From Aquisediminimonas sp031376385 (GTDB lineage: Bacteria > Pseudomonadota > Alphaproteobacteria > Sphingomonadales > Sphingomonadaceae): a stretch of 64,000 nt of DNA. The stretch lies in the NCBI GenBank assembly GCA_031376385.1, contig JANMDQ010000013.1:1-64000 (forward strand). The letters run 5' to 3'. Position numbers and translations under genes: made by a program. This document shows positions 25,314 to 34,251 of this stretch, piece by piece (position 1 is the first letter of the stretch; the number at the start of each line of letters is the position of its first letter). Below the pieces are notes generated by a model. That model was not told the origin of the DNA, made no database searches, and saw only the letters and a list, made by a program, of their open reading frames with translations.

Positions 25314-26894
25314 ATGGCAACCGCCCCGAAGAAAACCGCAGCCCCTAAGGCAGCTGCAAAACCAGCCACAGCAGCCAAGGCTCCCGCCGCAAAAGCCGCT
25401 GCGGCTAAGAATGCACCGGCCCCTAAGGCTGCATCAGGCGCGAGCGTCGCTAATATGGCGGGCGCGACGGGTCGTATCAGTCAGGTTATCGGCGCTGTTG
25501 TCGATGTGAGCTTCACGGGAACACTCCCCGCGATCCTTTCCGCGCTGGAAACTGAAAATAACGGCAACCGCCTTGTGCTGGAAGTCGCGCAGCATCTGGG
25601 CGAAAATACCGTCCGCACCATTGCGATGGACGCCACTGAAGGCCTGACGCGCGGCCAGCCAGTCCGCGATACCGGATCGCAAATCCGGGTGCCGGTTGGC
25701 CCGATGACGCTGGGCCGCATTCTGAACGTGATTGGCGAACCCATCGACGAACAAGGCCCCGTGAACGCTGCGACGACTGCACCGATTCATGCCGAAGCGC
25801 CTTTGTTCATCGATCAGTCCACTGAAACCGAAATTTTGGTGACGGGCATTAAGGTGATCGATCTCCTCGCGCCATACGCAAAGGGCGGCAAGATCGGCCT
25901 GTTCGGCGGCGCTGGCGTGGGCAAGACAGTGCTTATTCAGGAACTGATCAACAACATCGCCAAGGGCCACGGCGGAACATCCGTGTTCGCAGGCGTGGGC
26001 GAGCGGACCCGTGAGGGCAACGACCTCTATCACGAATTCCTCGACGCAGGCGTGATCGCCAAGGACAAGGACGGCAACCCGACGCCCGAAGGTTCCAAAG
26101 TGGCGCTGGTGTTTGGCCAGATGAACGAACCTCCTGGAGCGCGCGCACGCGTTGCCCTTTCGGGCCTTACGATTGCCGAATATTTCCGCGATGTTGAGGG
26201 CCAGGACGTTTTGTTCTTCGTCGATAACATCTTCCGCTTTACGCAAGCCGGTTCGGAAGTGTCAGCACTTCTGGGTCGTATTCCTTCGGCAGTGGGTTAT
26301 CAGCCGACGCTCGCAACTGACATGGGCCAGTTGCAGGAGCGGATTACGTCGACCAACAAGGGCTCGATCACGTCGGTGCAGGCGATTTACGTTCCCGCAG
26401 ATGACTTGACCGATCCGGCGCCTGCTGCGTCCTTCGCGCATTTGGATGCGACGACCGTGCTTAACCGCGCGATTTCGGAGCTTGGCATTTATCCAGCGGT
26501 CGATCCACTCGATTCGACCAGCCGCGTGCTGACTGTGGCAGTTGTCGGACAGACCCACTATGACACGGCGCGGCGCGTTCAAGAAACGCTACAAAAATAT
26601 AAGAGCTTGCAGGATATCATTGCGATCCTTGGGATGGATGAATTGAGCGAAGAAGATAAGCTGACCGTCAGCCGCGCCCGGAAAATCCAGAAATTCCTCA
26701 GCCAGCCGTTCCACGTCGCCGAAGTCTTTACGGGTATTTCCGGAAAGTTCGTGCAGATCGAAGATACGGTGAAGAGCTTCAAGGCAGTGGTCGACGGCGA
26801 ATATGACCATTTGCCAGAACCCGCTTTCTACATGGTCGGCGGGATTGACGATGTGGTCGAGAAAGCTGCGAAGCTGGCAGCGGACGCGGCGTAA
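25314..26894 (+). CDS. atpD: ATP synthase F1 subunit beta with N-terminal extension
   Basis: The catalytic subunit of F1, 526 residues. The core has GRISQVIGAVVDVSF, Walker A GGAGVGKTVLIQE, GERTREGNDLY with the catalytic Glu, Walker B VLFFVDNIFRFTQAGSEVSA and the DELSEEDKL loop. Typical bacterial AtpD is about 460-480 residues; here about 50 residues precede the core, made almost only of Ala, Lys and Pro (residues 1-42). The extension begins at a well placed ATG after a purine-rich site, so it is probably real; its role is unknown. Confidence 0.97.
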   Translation: MATAPKKTAAPKAAAKPATAAKAPAAKAAAAKNAPAPKAASGASVANMAGATGRISQVIGAVVDVSFTGTLPAILSALETENNGNRLVLEVAQHLGENTVRTIAMDATEGLTRGQPVRDTGSQIRVPVGPMTLGRILNVIGEPIDEQGPVNAATTAPIHAEAPLFIDQSTETEILVTGIKVIDLLAPYAKGGKIGLFGGAGVGKTVLIQELINNIAKGHGGTSVFAGVGERTREGNDLYHEFLDAGVIAKDKDGNPTPEGSKVALVFGQMNEPPGARARVALSGLTIAEYFRDVEGQDVLFFVDNIFRFTQAGSEVSALLGRIPSAVGYQPTLATDMGQLQERITSTNKGSITSVQAIYVPADDLTDPAPAASFAHLDATTVLNRAISELGIYPAVDPLDSTSRVLTVAVVGQTHYDTARRVQETLQKYKSLQDIIAILGMDELSEEDKLTVSRARKIQKFLSQPFHVAEVFTGISGKFVQIEDTVKSFKAVVDGEYDHLPEPAFYMVGGIDDVVEKAAKLAADAA

Positions 26895-26901
26895 AACTAA
26901 G

Positions 26902-27480
26902 ATGATCACTGCTTTTGCATTGATGTTTGCCTCTGCCGCGTCGCCCCCGGTGATGCCCGTGTCGGTCGCTGGAGACTTTATCGATGTTACGATGAAGCTT
27001 TGTTACGGAATAGCGAGCGGTGAGGTTCAATTTGACGGCAGTGTGATCGGTGACGCCAAGGTTCTATCGAGTAGGAATGTCGCCGCTGGATTGCGCAACG
27101 GGACGATGGACCGGCTGGGTCGTCAAAGCCTTGGCTTGATTTCGCAATCGGTCATAGGCGAACGTTTGAGCGGAGAGGATACGGTCGTGATTGCCGTGGG
27201 TGGGACGATGCCGGGATGCCGGACAATCCTGCTGAGCAAGGTGGTTGACGGACATGACGCAACGATCGCCAAGATGCTCGTTGCCGACGGTTGGAAAGAG
27301 GTGCCTGCCAGCAATGCACCTAACGCGGCTGTCAATCGCCGGATGTTTACCCGACGCGACGCGAAAGCGCAGGCGTACCTCATCAACATGTTTGCAGGCA
27401 CGTTGGCGCAATCTGATTTCCGGATCATGACTACCGTTAACCCGATCCCGATTAGTGTTCAGCTTCCAGAAGGTTTTTGA
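26902..27480 (+). CDS. Secreted protein of unknown function within the atp operon
   Basis: A 192-residue protein with a likely signal peptide (MITAFALMFASAASPP). The mature part contains CYGIASGEVQF and PGCRTILLSKVVDG, whose Cys could pair, and ends PIPISVQLPEGF. I do not recognise a family. It starts eight bases after the atpD stop and ends one base before the atpC ATG, so it is clearly embedded in the operon. Base composition is slightly lower in GC than the atp genes. No known ATP synthase subunit occupies this position. Confidence 0.65.
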   Translation: MITAFALMFASAASPPVMPVSVAGDFIDVTMKLCYGIASGEVQFDGSVIGDAKVLSSRNVAAGLRNGTMDRLGRQSLGLISQSVIGERLSGEDTVVIAVGGTMPGCRTILLSKVVDGHDATIAKMLVADGWKEVPASNAPNAAVNRRMFTRRDAKAQAYLINMFAGTLAQSDFRIMTTVNPIPISVQLPEGF

Positions 27481-27481
27481 A

Positions 27482-27739
27482 ATGCCCCTCCACTTCGAAC
27501 TCGTGACTCCCGAACGCCTGATCCGCAGCGAAGACGTCCATATGGTTGTCGTTCCTGGCACTGAAGGCGACTTTGGCGTGCTTGAAGGCCATAGCCCGAT
27601 AATGAGCACGCTGCGGTCAGGTGCGGAGCTGCAAATCTATGCGACGGCCACCGCTGCTCCTGAAACGCTAAGCGTTACCGGCGGATTTGCCGAAGTGAAT
27701 GACAAGGGCCTAACCGTGCTCGCGGAGAGCGCGGGTTAG
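27482..27739 (+). CDS. atpC: ATP synthase F1 subunit epsilon, short form
   Basis: An 85-residue epsilon subunit comprising only the N-terminal beta-sandwich (HFELVTPERLI, VVVPGTEGDFGVLEGHSPIM, VTGGFAEVNDKGLTVLAE). The usual C-terminal helical hairpin that inhibits ATP hydrolysis in about 130-140-residue homologues is absent. Short epsilon forms occur in several alphaproteobacteria, so this is probably natural and not a truncation. Last gene of the atp operon; it converges with acnA. Confidence 0.93.
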   Translation: MPLHFELVTPERLIRSEDVHMVVVPGTEGDFGVLEGHSPIMSTLRSGAELQIYATATAAPETLSVTGGFAEVNDKGLTVLAESAG

Positions 27740-27757
27740 GCCCGACGCCCTCCCCTC

Positions 27758-30421
27758 TTAGGCCGCCAGCTTCCTCAGCACATAATGTAAGATCCCGCCG
27801 TTCATAAAATACTCCACTTCGTTCGCAGTATCGATGCGGCAAAGGGCGTTGAAGGTGAAGGATGAACCATCTGCGCGGGTCACCAACACTTCAACCGTTT
27901 GACGCGGTTTCAGGTCAGCGACCCCCGTGATGGTGAAGCTGTCATCTCCGGTTAGCCCCAGCGTCGTTCGCGTATCGCCGTTCATGAATTGCAGCGGCAA
28001 CACACCCATGCCGACCAAATTGCTGCGGTGGATGCGTTCGAAGCTTTCGACGATGACGGCGCGCACGCCTAGCAAGTTGGTGCCTTTGGCTGCCCAATCG
28101 CGGCTGGAACCTGTGCCATATTCCTTGCCTGCGATCACAACCAACGGCGAACCGTCGGCCTTGTGGCGCATTGCGGCGTCATAGATGGACATGGTTTCGC
28201 CGCCGTAACTGCTCATGCCGCCTTCGATGCCCGGCACCATTTCATTCTTGATCCGGATATTGGCAAAGGTGCCGCGCATCATCACATCATGATGGCCGCG
28301 CCGCGCGCCGTAACTGTTGAAATCAGCCTTCGCGACTTGGCGTTCCATCAGCCACTGGCCCGCAGGCGAATCCGCCTTGATGCTGCCGGCGGGTGAGATG
28401 TGATCGGTGGTAATCGAATCGCCCAAGATCGCCAGTGGCTTGGCGCTCAAGATGTCGGCAACGGGGGCCGGCGTCATGCTCATCCCATCAAAATAGGGTG
28501 GGTTGGCGACATAAGTGGAGCCTGTGCGCCACTGATAAGTTTCGGAGCCTTCGACGTTGATCGCTTGCCAATGCTTGTCGCCCAGATAGACATTGTCGTA
28601 GCGCGCCGTGAACATGGCGCGGTCGATATTGGCGTTCATCGCGGAGGTGACTTCGGCGTTGGTCGGCCAAATGTCTTTCAGGTAAACATCACTACCGTCC
28701 ATCGCCTGCCCAATTGGGGTGGTCGTGAAATCTTCAGTGACTGTGCCCTTCAAAGCATAGGCGACGACCAGCGGCGGGGAGGCGAGGAAGTTGGCGCGGA
28801 CGTCAGGCGACACGCGGCCTTCAAAATTGCGATTGCCCGAAATCACCGAAGCCGCGACAATATCATTGCCATTAATCGCTTTGCTGATCGGTTCAGCCAA
28901 TGGCCCGGAATTGCCGATACATGTGGTGCAGCCATAGCCGACCAGATTGAAGCCGACAGCATCCAGATCCGCTGACAGCCCCGCACGATCAAGATAATCC
29001 GTTACCACTTGGCTGCCAGGCGCAAGCGATGTCTTCACCCAGGGCTTGGGGCGAAGGCCATAAGCGTTCGCCTTGCGCGCGACGAGGCCCGCCGCGACGA
29101 GAACGCTGGGGTTTGATGTGTTGGTGCAGCTGGTGATGGCAGCAATCACCACATCACCGTCGCCAATGTCATGTGCCGCGCCTTCCACGGCAACGCGCTT
29201 TACTGCGCGGCCCAGGCCGTCATTAAACACATCGTCGACTTCAGTCAGGATGACCTTGTCCTGCGGGCGTTTCGGCCCGGCGAGGCTCGGCACGACAGTG
29301 GACATATCAAGTTCGAGCGTGGAAGTAAAAACCGGGTCCGCCGCTGCTGGGTCAATCCAGAGGCCCTGCGCCTTGGCATAAGCCTCTGCCAGAGCCACGG
29401 CCTCATCACTGCGACCGGTCAATCGCATGTAATCGAGCGTTTTATCGTCAATGCCAAAGAAGCCACAGGTTGCGCCATATTCCGGCGCCATATTGGCCAG
29501 CGTCGCGCGGTCAGCAAGGCTCAGCGAAGCCAGCCCCGGCCCGTAATATTCCACGAACCGACCGACAACACCGTGCGCGCGGAGCATTTGTGTCGCCGTC
29601 AACACAAGGTCAGTCGCAGTAATACCTTCCATCATTGCGCCAGTGAGCTTGAAGCCAACGACTTCAGGGATCAGCATGGACACGGGCTGGCCGAGCATCG
29701 CGGCCTCCGCTTCAATCCCGCCGACACCCCAGCCGAGCACGCCGAGACCGTTGATCATGGTCGTATGGCTGTCCGTGCCCACGCATGTATCGGGATAAGC
29801 AATTGTCTTCCCATCCGGTGCGGCACTGGTCCAAACGGCCTGCGCGATATGTTCAAGATTAACCTGATGGCAAATGCCCGTGCCGGGAGGCACGGCTTTG
29901 AAGTTGGATAGCGACTTGCTGCCCCATTTCAGAAAGTCATAGCGTTCGCCGTTACGGTAATATTCAATTTCGACATTCTGTTCAAACGCCTTGGGATGGC
30001 CAAATTCATCGACCATGACCGAGTGGTCGATGACAAGGTGCACCGGAACCAGCGGATTGATTTTTGACGTGTCCCCACCGAGTTTCGCGATGGCATCGCG
30101 CATTGCGGCGAGGTCAACGACGCAAGGGACGCCGGTGAAGTCCTGAAGCAGAACACGGGCGGGGCGATATTGAATTTCAGCTTCGGATGCGTTTGGGTTC
30201 TTCTGCCAATCCACCAGCGCCTGCGCATCAGCAGTGGACACTGTAAAGCCGCCATCCTCGAACCGCAGCAGATTTTCCAGAAGGACTTTCATACTAAACG
30301 GCAGTCGTGAAACATCGCCCAGCTTTGCCGCTGCCTTGGCAATCGAGAAATAATCATAGGACTTAGGGCCCACGGACAAAGTGGAGCGCGTGCCGAGCGT
30401 GTCTTGACCGATTGTCGTCAT
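27758..30421 (-). CDS. acnA: Aconitate hydratase A
   Basis: Fe-S enzyme of the TCA cycle that isomerises citrate to isocitrate via cis-aconitate, 887 residues. Cluster ligands are the Cys in AITSCTNTSNPSV and the two Cys in GYGCTTCIGNSGPL. Other signatures are GVLGWGVGGIEAEAAMLGQP, DSITTDHISPAGSI and KEYGTGSSRDWAAKG in the swivel domain. Its cluster is a client of the suf operon at 50-56 kb. Transcribed alone, converging with atpC. Confidence 0.97.
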   Translation of the reverse strand: MTTIGQDTLGTRSTLSVGPKSYDYFSIAKAAAKLGDVSRLPFSMKVLLENLLRFEDGGFTVSTADAQALVDWQKNPNASEAEIQYRPARVLLQDFTGVPCVVDLAAMRDAIAKLGGDTSKINPLVPVHLVIDHSVMVDEFGHPKAFEQNVEIEYYRNGERYDFLKWGSKSLSNFKAVPPGTGICHQVNLEHIAQAVWTSAAPDGKTIAYPDTCVGTDSHTTMINGLGVLGWGVGGIEAEAAMLGQPVSMLIPEVVGFKLTGAMMEGITATDLVLTATQMLRAHGVVGRFVEYYGPGLASLSLADRATLANMAPEYGATCGFFGIDDKTLDYMRLTGRSDEAVALAEAYAKAQGLWIDPAAADPVFTSTLELDMSTVVPSLAGPKRPQDKVILTEVDDVFNDGLGRAVKRVAVEGAAHDIGDGDVVIAAITSCTNTSNPSVLVAAGLVARKANAYGLRPKPWVKTSLAPGSQVVTDYLDRAGLSADLDAVGFNLVGYGCTTCIGNSGPLAEPISKAINGNDIVAASVISGNRNFEGRVSPDVRANFLASPPLVVAYALKGTVTEDFTTTPIGQAMDGSDVYLKDIWPTNAEVTSAMNANIDRAMFTARYDNVYLGDKHWQAINVEGSETYQWRTGSTYVANPPYFDGMSMTPAPVADILSAKPLAILGDSITTDHISPAGSIKADSPAGQWLMERQVAKADFNSYGARRGHHDVMMRGTFANIRIKNEMVPGIEGGMSSYGGETMSIYDAAMRHKADGSPLVVIAGKEYGTGSSRDWAAKGTNLLGVRAVIVESFERIHRSNLVGMGVLPLQFMNGDTRTTLGLTGDDSFTITGVADLKPRQTVEVLVTRADGSSFTFNALCRIDTANEVEYFMNGGILHYVLRKLAA

Positions 30422-30611
30422 AAGGATGTCCCTGTTCTTGTCAGTGCCACGCGCGTCGGACGTCGGGGGTGCCGAAAACGACCGCGCCGGGGCGACGGGT
30501 TGATGATGAAAACAAACAAAGCCCGGATGCGACTGTGAGTCTCAAACCCTGTTTACCCGTAAAGACATAGCAAAGCGGTGGGCCAGGGGGAAGGGGCGAC
30601 TGCTGCCCCTA

Positions 30612-30950
30612 TTATTCAGCCACCAGTTTCATCAAACGCCGTTCAATTGGCGCTAATACTGGTCCCAGTTCCTGCCCGCGTTTCAGCGGGGTTCCATGTT
30701 CGCCAATCAGCACCCACTGCCCTTGTTTTAGGCGGAGGGCAGGGCGTTTTTCGATTGCGAATTCGGGGTGTTCGGTGGCGCGGCGAAAGGCGCTGAAGCG
30801 GGCGTGGTCGCGCCCCATGTGGATAGCATAATCGCGCCAATGGCCAGCTGCGACCATGCGTCCGTAAAGATCGAGGATGCGGGTCAATTCGGCGCGGTCA
30901 AAACAGACCGGTGCGTCTCTATTGACCGGAAATGGCGTAACAGTGCCCAT
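30612..30950 (-). CDS. DUF2794 protein
   Basis: A 112-residue cytoplasmic protein matching DUF2794, a small family confined mainly to alphaproteobacteria: FDRAELTRILDLYGRMVAAG, YAIHMGRDHARFSAFRRA and RPALRLKQGQW. No function is established. Its start overlaps the stop of cysE at base 30950, so the two are translationally linked; the pairing with serine acetyltransferase may mean a link to cysteine metabolism, which is inference only. Confidence 0.85.
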   Translation of the reverse strand: MGTVTPFPVNRDAPVCFDRAELTRILDLYGRMVAAGHWRDYAIHMGRDHARFSAFRRATEHPEFAIEKRPALRLKQGQWVLIGEHGTPLKRGQELGPVLAPIERRLMKLVAE

Positions 30951-31636
30951 CAGGCGCGGCTTTTTCCGCCTTTGCTTATTGACGGCGGTGACAATGCATC
31001 AACGCGGCGTTGCAGCGCTTCCAATTCGCACTTCAAGATGTCGATTTGCTGCGTCGCAGGATCAAACCGTTCGCTGCAGGGAGTGCCATAAGGTATGAAA
31101 TCCTGTGTTTCAGGCGTCACTTCGACCAAAGTCGAGCGCGCCGGAATGCCAATCATCGTTGCCCCTTCCGGCACATCTTTTGTCACTACAGCGTTTGCGC
31201 CAATCCGTGCATGGGCGCCAACGGTGATGGGGCCGAGAATTGCTGCACCCAGACTGATGATCACATCATTGCCAATCGTTGGGTGGCGTTTCCCGCCTTC
31301 GCCGCTGGTGGGATTGGTGCCACCCAGCGTCGCACCCTGATAGATCGTAACATTGTTGCCGATTTCAGCCGTTTCTCCAATCACGACAAAGCCGTGATCA
31401 ACAAAGAAATTCCGCCCGATCTGTGCGCCGGGATGAATATCGATGGCCGTGAAAAACCGACCGAAATGATTGACCGCACGGGCGAGGAAGAAAAAATCGG
31501 CCTCATAAAGCCAGTGCGCCACCCGGTGAAAGGCCAAGGCCCAAACGCCGGGATAAATCAGAATTTCCCAGCGGGACCGCGGTGCCGGGTCACGTGCCTT
31601 GATCGAATCGAGATAGGAGATGATACCGTTCAGCAT
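30950..31636 (-). CDS. cysE: Serine O-acetyltransferase
   Basis: Converts L-serine and acetyl-CoA to O-acetylserine, the first step of cysteine synthesis. The 228-residue protein is of the EpsC-like type with a short helical N-terminus (WEILIYPGVWALAFHRVAHW) and a left-handed beta-helix: IDIHPGAQIGRNFFVDHGFV, GETAEIGNNVTIYQGATLGG and KRHPTIGNDVIISLGA, containing the catalytic His/Asp region. Divergent from a TauE-type exporter, with a palindrome between them. Confidence 0.95.
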   Translation of the reverse strand: MLNGIISYLDSIKARDPAPRSRWEILIYPGVWALAFHRVAHWLYEADFFFLARAVNHFGRFFTAIDIHPGAQIGRNFFVDHGFVVIGETAEIGNNVTIYQGATLGGTNPTSGEGGKRHPTIGNDVIISLGAAILGPITVGAHARIGANAVVTKDVPEGATMIGIPARSTLVEVTPETQDFIPYGTPCSERFDPATQQIDILKCELEALQRRVDALSPPSISKGGKSRA

Positions 31637-31762
31637 ATGATGCCCTTTATGCGCCCCAAGACTTGCTATTTAGGTGATCAGCGTAAAGATTTCTAGTGAT
31701 GCCGCCAAGTGGTGGCGATTCTGTGGCAGTGTGAGGGCCAGCAGGATTGTGAGACAGGTGGG

Positions 31763-31789
31763 TATAGTCTACTCATTAAGTGGACTATA
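31763..31789. promoter_or_regulatory. Palindrome between cysE and tauE
   Basis: Arms TATAGTCTACT and AGTGGACTATA around CATTA form an 11-base inverted repeat with one mismatch, 12 bases before the tauE start. A half-site GTCYACTYA also appears in the suf leader (49633-49642) and before the DUF2946 gene (40561-40571). It is a good operator candidate for one or both divergent genes; the regulator is unknown. Confidence 0.55.
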
Positions 31790-31801
31790 AGGTGAGGGCG
31801 A

Positions 31802-32566
31802 ATGGAAGTTTTCGGCTTTGATCTCTCGGCCATCTGGCCCTTCATCGCCGTTGGCTTTGTCGCGCAATTGGTTGACGGTGCGGTTGGCATGGCTTTTGGT
31901 GTCATTACCAATACGTTGCTGGTCTCCATCCTTGGCGTGCCCCCGGCGCAGGCATCGGCGCGGGTTCATCTGGTCGAGATGTTTACCACCGCCGCCTCTG
32001 GCATCAGCCATATTTTCCACCGCAATGTTGATTGGAAGCTATTTTCTCGGCTGGCGATCCCCGGCGTTATTGGCGGTATTTTGGGGGCCTACACGCTCGC
32101 TAATGTCAACGCCGAAGTCGCAAAGCCATTCGTCATGGCCTATCTCAGCGGGATCGGGGTCTACCTGCTCTATCGCAGCTGGGGCTATAAACATGAGCAT
32201 CGCCAGCCAAAGGTCATTGCCCCACTCGGCTTGATCGGCGGATTTCTTGATGCCGCTGGCGGCGGCGGATGGGGTCCAGTCGTGACTTCCAATCTGCTGA
32301 TCCAAGGCACATCGCCGCGCCTGACCGTGGGCACTGTGAATACCACCGAATTCTTCCTGACTGTGGCGGTTTCCATCACGTTCATTACGCAAATCGGCTT
32401 TGAGGCCTTCACCGTTGCGACCTTCGGTTTGCTTCTCGGCGGAATCGTTGCCGCTCCGCTTGGCGCGATCCTCGCAAAGCGCATCCCGCCGCAACGGCTG
32501 CTGTTCATTGTCGGCGTTGTCCTGACCCTCACCAGCATGTTCAGCCTGTATAAGACACTTGTCTGA
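31802..32566 (+). CDS. TauE/SafE-family exporter next to cysE and oxyR
   Basis: A 254-residue integral membrane protein with eight predicted helices and the two family motifs QLVDGAVGMAFGVITNTLL (first half) and GGFLDAAGGGGWGPVVTSNL (second half). The DAAGGGGWGP form marks the CysZ-like/sulfite-export subgroup. Neighbouring cysE and a sulfur theme suggest sulfite or sulfur-compound transport; the direction and substrate are inferred. The palindrome at 31763-31789 lies in its promoter. Confidence 0.88.
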   Translation: MEVFGFDLSAIWPFIAVGFVAQLVDGAVGMAFGVITNTLLVSILGVPPAQASARVHLVEMFTTAASGISHIFHRNVDWKLFSRLAIPGVIGGILGAYTLANVNAEVAKPFVMAYLSGIGVYLLYRSWGYKHEHRQPKVIAPLGLIGGFLDAAGGGGWGPVVTSNLLIQGTSPRLTVGTVNTTEFFLTVAVSITFITQIGFEAFTVATFGLLLGGIVAAPLGAILAKRIPPQRLLFIVGVVLTLTSMFSLYKTLV

Positions 32567-32613
32567 TTGAGCAGTTCGATTAAAGCTACGGTATTGATTG
32601 ACGGAGTGCATCA

Positions 32614-33528
32614 ATGACCACGTTCCTGCCAACGCTCAAACAGCTTCAATATCTTGTCGCACTTCAGGATTATGGCCATTTCGGGAAAGCGGCAGAAGCT
32701 TGCTTTGTGACGCAATCGACGCTCTCGGCTGGATTGCGCGAGCTGGAATCCCTCATCGGGGTCACGCTGGTGGAGCGGACACGAAGGGTCGTACGCTTTA
32801 CCCCACTGGGTGAACGCATCGTGATGAAGGCCCGAAAGGTCGTCCGTGAAGCCGAGGAATTGGGAGATATGGCCAAGGCGGCGGGCAAGCCGCTGACCGG
32901 CGAACTGCGCATGAGTGTCATCCCCACGATTGCGCCGTTTCTGCTCCCCAAAATCCTTCCGCGCCTGCGGATGGATTGGCCAGAGCTGAAGCTGTTCCTG
33001 CGCGAAGAAACCAGCGGCGCGGCGTGCGAATCCCTCAACCGGGGCAATGCCGATTGCGTGCTTCTTGCCCTGCCCTATCTCTGCGGCGATGTGGAGGCAG
33101 TTCCGCTTTTTGAAGACGGATTGTTCATGGCGTGGCCGGGCAATGAGCCCATTCCCGATACCGCTTCGCCTGACGCCATCGATCCGTCACGACTCTTGCT
33201 GCTGGAGGATGGCCACTGTTTGAAGGATCATGTGCTGTCTGCCTGCAACCGCCCCGAATTGAGATCTGAAGCCGCGATGCTCGGCACATCGCTGCACACA
33301 TTAGTGCAGATGGTGGATAATGGATTGGGTGTTACTTTACTGCCCGAAATGGCAGTAGATGCAGGCATCCTCGCCAACACATCGATACGCGCAAAACGGC
33401 TTGTCGCCGATCATCCCAGCCGCACGATTGCCTTGGTCTGGCGCAAGGCAAGCCCCCGCGGCAAAGATTTCGCCCTCCTCGCTGATGTGCTGAAAAGTGC
33501 GTATCAGGTGGGGTCGCTTGTAAAGTAG
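32614..33528 (+). CDS. oxyR: Hydrogen peroxide sensor OxyR (LysR family)
   Basis: A 304-residue LysR-type activator with a winged HTH at the N-terminus (FGKAAEACFVTQSTLSAGLR) and an effector domain. The redox motif LEDGHCLKDHVLSAC places Cys202 and Cys211 nine residues apart, exactly the spacing of Cys199 and Cys208 in E. coli OxyR, and GLGVTLLPEMAVD follows. It should form the disulfide on peroxide and induce catalase and peroxidase genes. No catalase gene is adjacent; it is 47 bases after the exporter gene, with which it may be cotranscribed. Confidence 0.92.
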   Translation: MTTFLPTLKQLQYLVALQDYGHFGKAAEACFVTQSTLSAGLRELESLIGVTLVERTRRVVRFTPLGERIVMKARKVVREAEELGDMAKAAGKPLTGELRMSVIPTIAPFLLPKILPRLRMDWPELKLFLREETSGAACESLNRGNADCVLLALPYLCGDVEAVPLFEDGLFMAWPGNEPIPDTASPDAIDPSRLLLLEDGHCLKDHVLSACNRPELRSEAAMLGTSLHTLVQMVDNGLGVTLLPEMAVDAGILANTSIRAKRLVADHPSRTIALVWRKASPRGKDFALLADVLKSAYQVGSLVK

Positions 33529-33537
33529 ATATAGGCT

Positions 33538-33981
33538 CTAGTTTTGCCACCGCTCCGCTGCTGCGTCATCGCTGCCTTTCGCCTGCACCCAGGCAGCGCT
33601 ACCATCGGCGCGCTCTTCCTTTTTCCAAAAAGGCGCATCGGTTTTCAGTCGGTCGATGAGGAAAGCGCAGGCGTCCATCGCGGCGGCGCGGTGGGGTGAG
33701 GCGGTGGCGATGTGGACGATGCGATCTCCCGGTACCAATCGGCCATAACGGTGGATGATGACCACGCCTTGCAAAGGCCAGCGCGTGCTTGCTTCGTCGG
33801 CTAACGCTGTGAGCGCCGCATGCGTCATTCCGGGATAGTGTTCGAGCGTCATGGCAATGATGCCGCCGTCATTCCGCACCAACCCGATAAAGCTGCTGAT
33901 CGCGCCGGGGTGCAGAGCCTCCAGTGCGGATTGCGCAGTGGCGGGATCAAAATCTTCCGTTTGGACGCTGACCCGTTTCAT
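33538..33981 (-). CDS. moaE: Molybdopterin synthase catalytic subunit
   Basis: The 147-residue large subunit of molybdopterin synthase, which adds two sulfurs from MoaD to precursor Z. Typical segments are GAISSFIGLVRND, LEHYPGMTHAALTALADEA, VVIIHRYGRLVPGD, PHRAAAMDACAFLIDRLKT and the catalytic-Lys region PFWKKEE. The frame is open farther upstream, but the ATG at 33981 follows moaD by ten bases and matches family N-termini. Confidence 0.95.
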   Translation of the reverse strand: MKRVSVQTEDFDPATAQSALEALHPGAISSFIGLVRNDGGIIAMTLEHYPGMTHAALTALADEASTRWPLQGVVIIHRYGRLVPGDRIVHIATASPHRAAAMDACAFLIDRLKTDAPFWKKEERADGSAAWVQAKGSDDAAAERWQN

Positions 33982-33991
33982 CCGCCAAACC

Positions 33992-34246
33992 TCATCCGCC
34001 AGTAACGGGCGGGAAGAAGGCAATTTCTTTCGCTTCGCCGATGGCAGTGGAAAAGGGCACGACCACTTGATCCAGCGCGCAGCGCAATTTGGCCAGGTCG
34101 GCAAAGGCGGTCGCATATCCGCTTCCGCGCGGGGCGATCCACTGGGCCAGGTCGGCTACGGTGATGAGCGACGCGGGCAGATCGACATCCTCCTCCGCCA
34201 CACCAATCTGTTCGCGCACCCAAGCAAAATAGACCAGCCGCACCAC
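33992..34246 (-). CDS. moaD: Molybdopterin synthase sulfur carrier subunit
   Basis: An 84-residue ubiquitin-fold protein ending in the required Gly-Gly (PPVTGG), whose terminal carboxyl is thiolated to donate sulfur in molybdopterin formation. The start LVYFAWVREQIG and FFPPVTGG end are typical. Sits between pgsA and moaE in a pgsA-moaD-moaE operon with short gaps; moaB lies separately at 59.7 kb. Confidence 0.95.
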   Translation of the reverse strand: MVRLVYFAWVREQIGVAEEDVDLPASLITVADLAQWIAPRGSGYATAFADLAKLRCALDQVVVPFSTAIGEAKEIAFFPPVTGG

Positions 34247-34251
34247 GTGCG

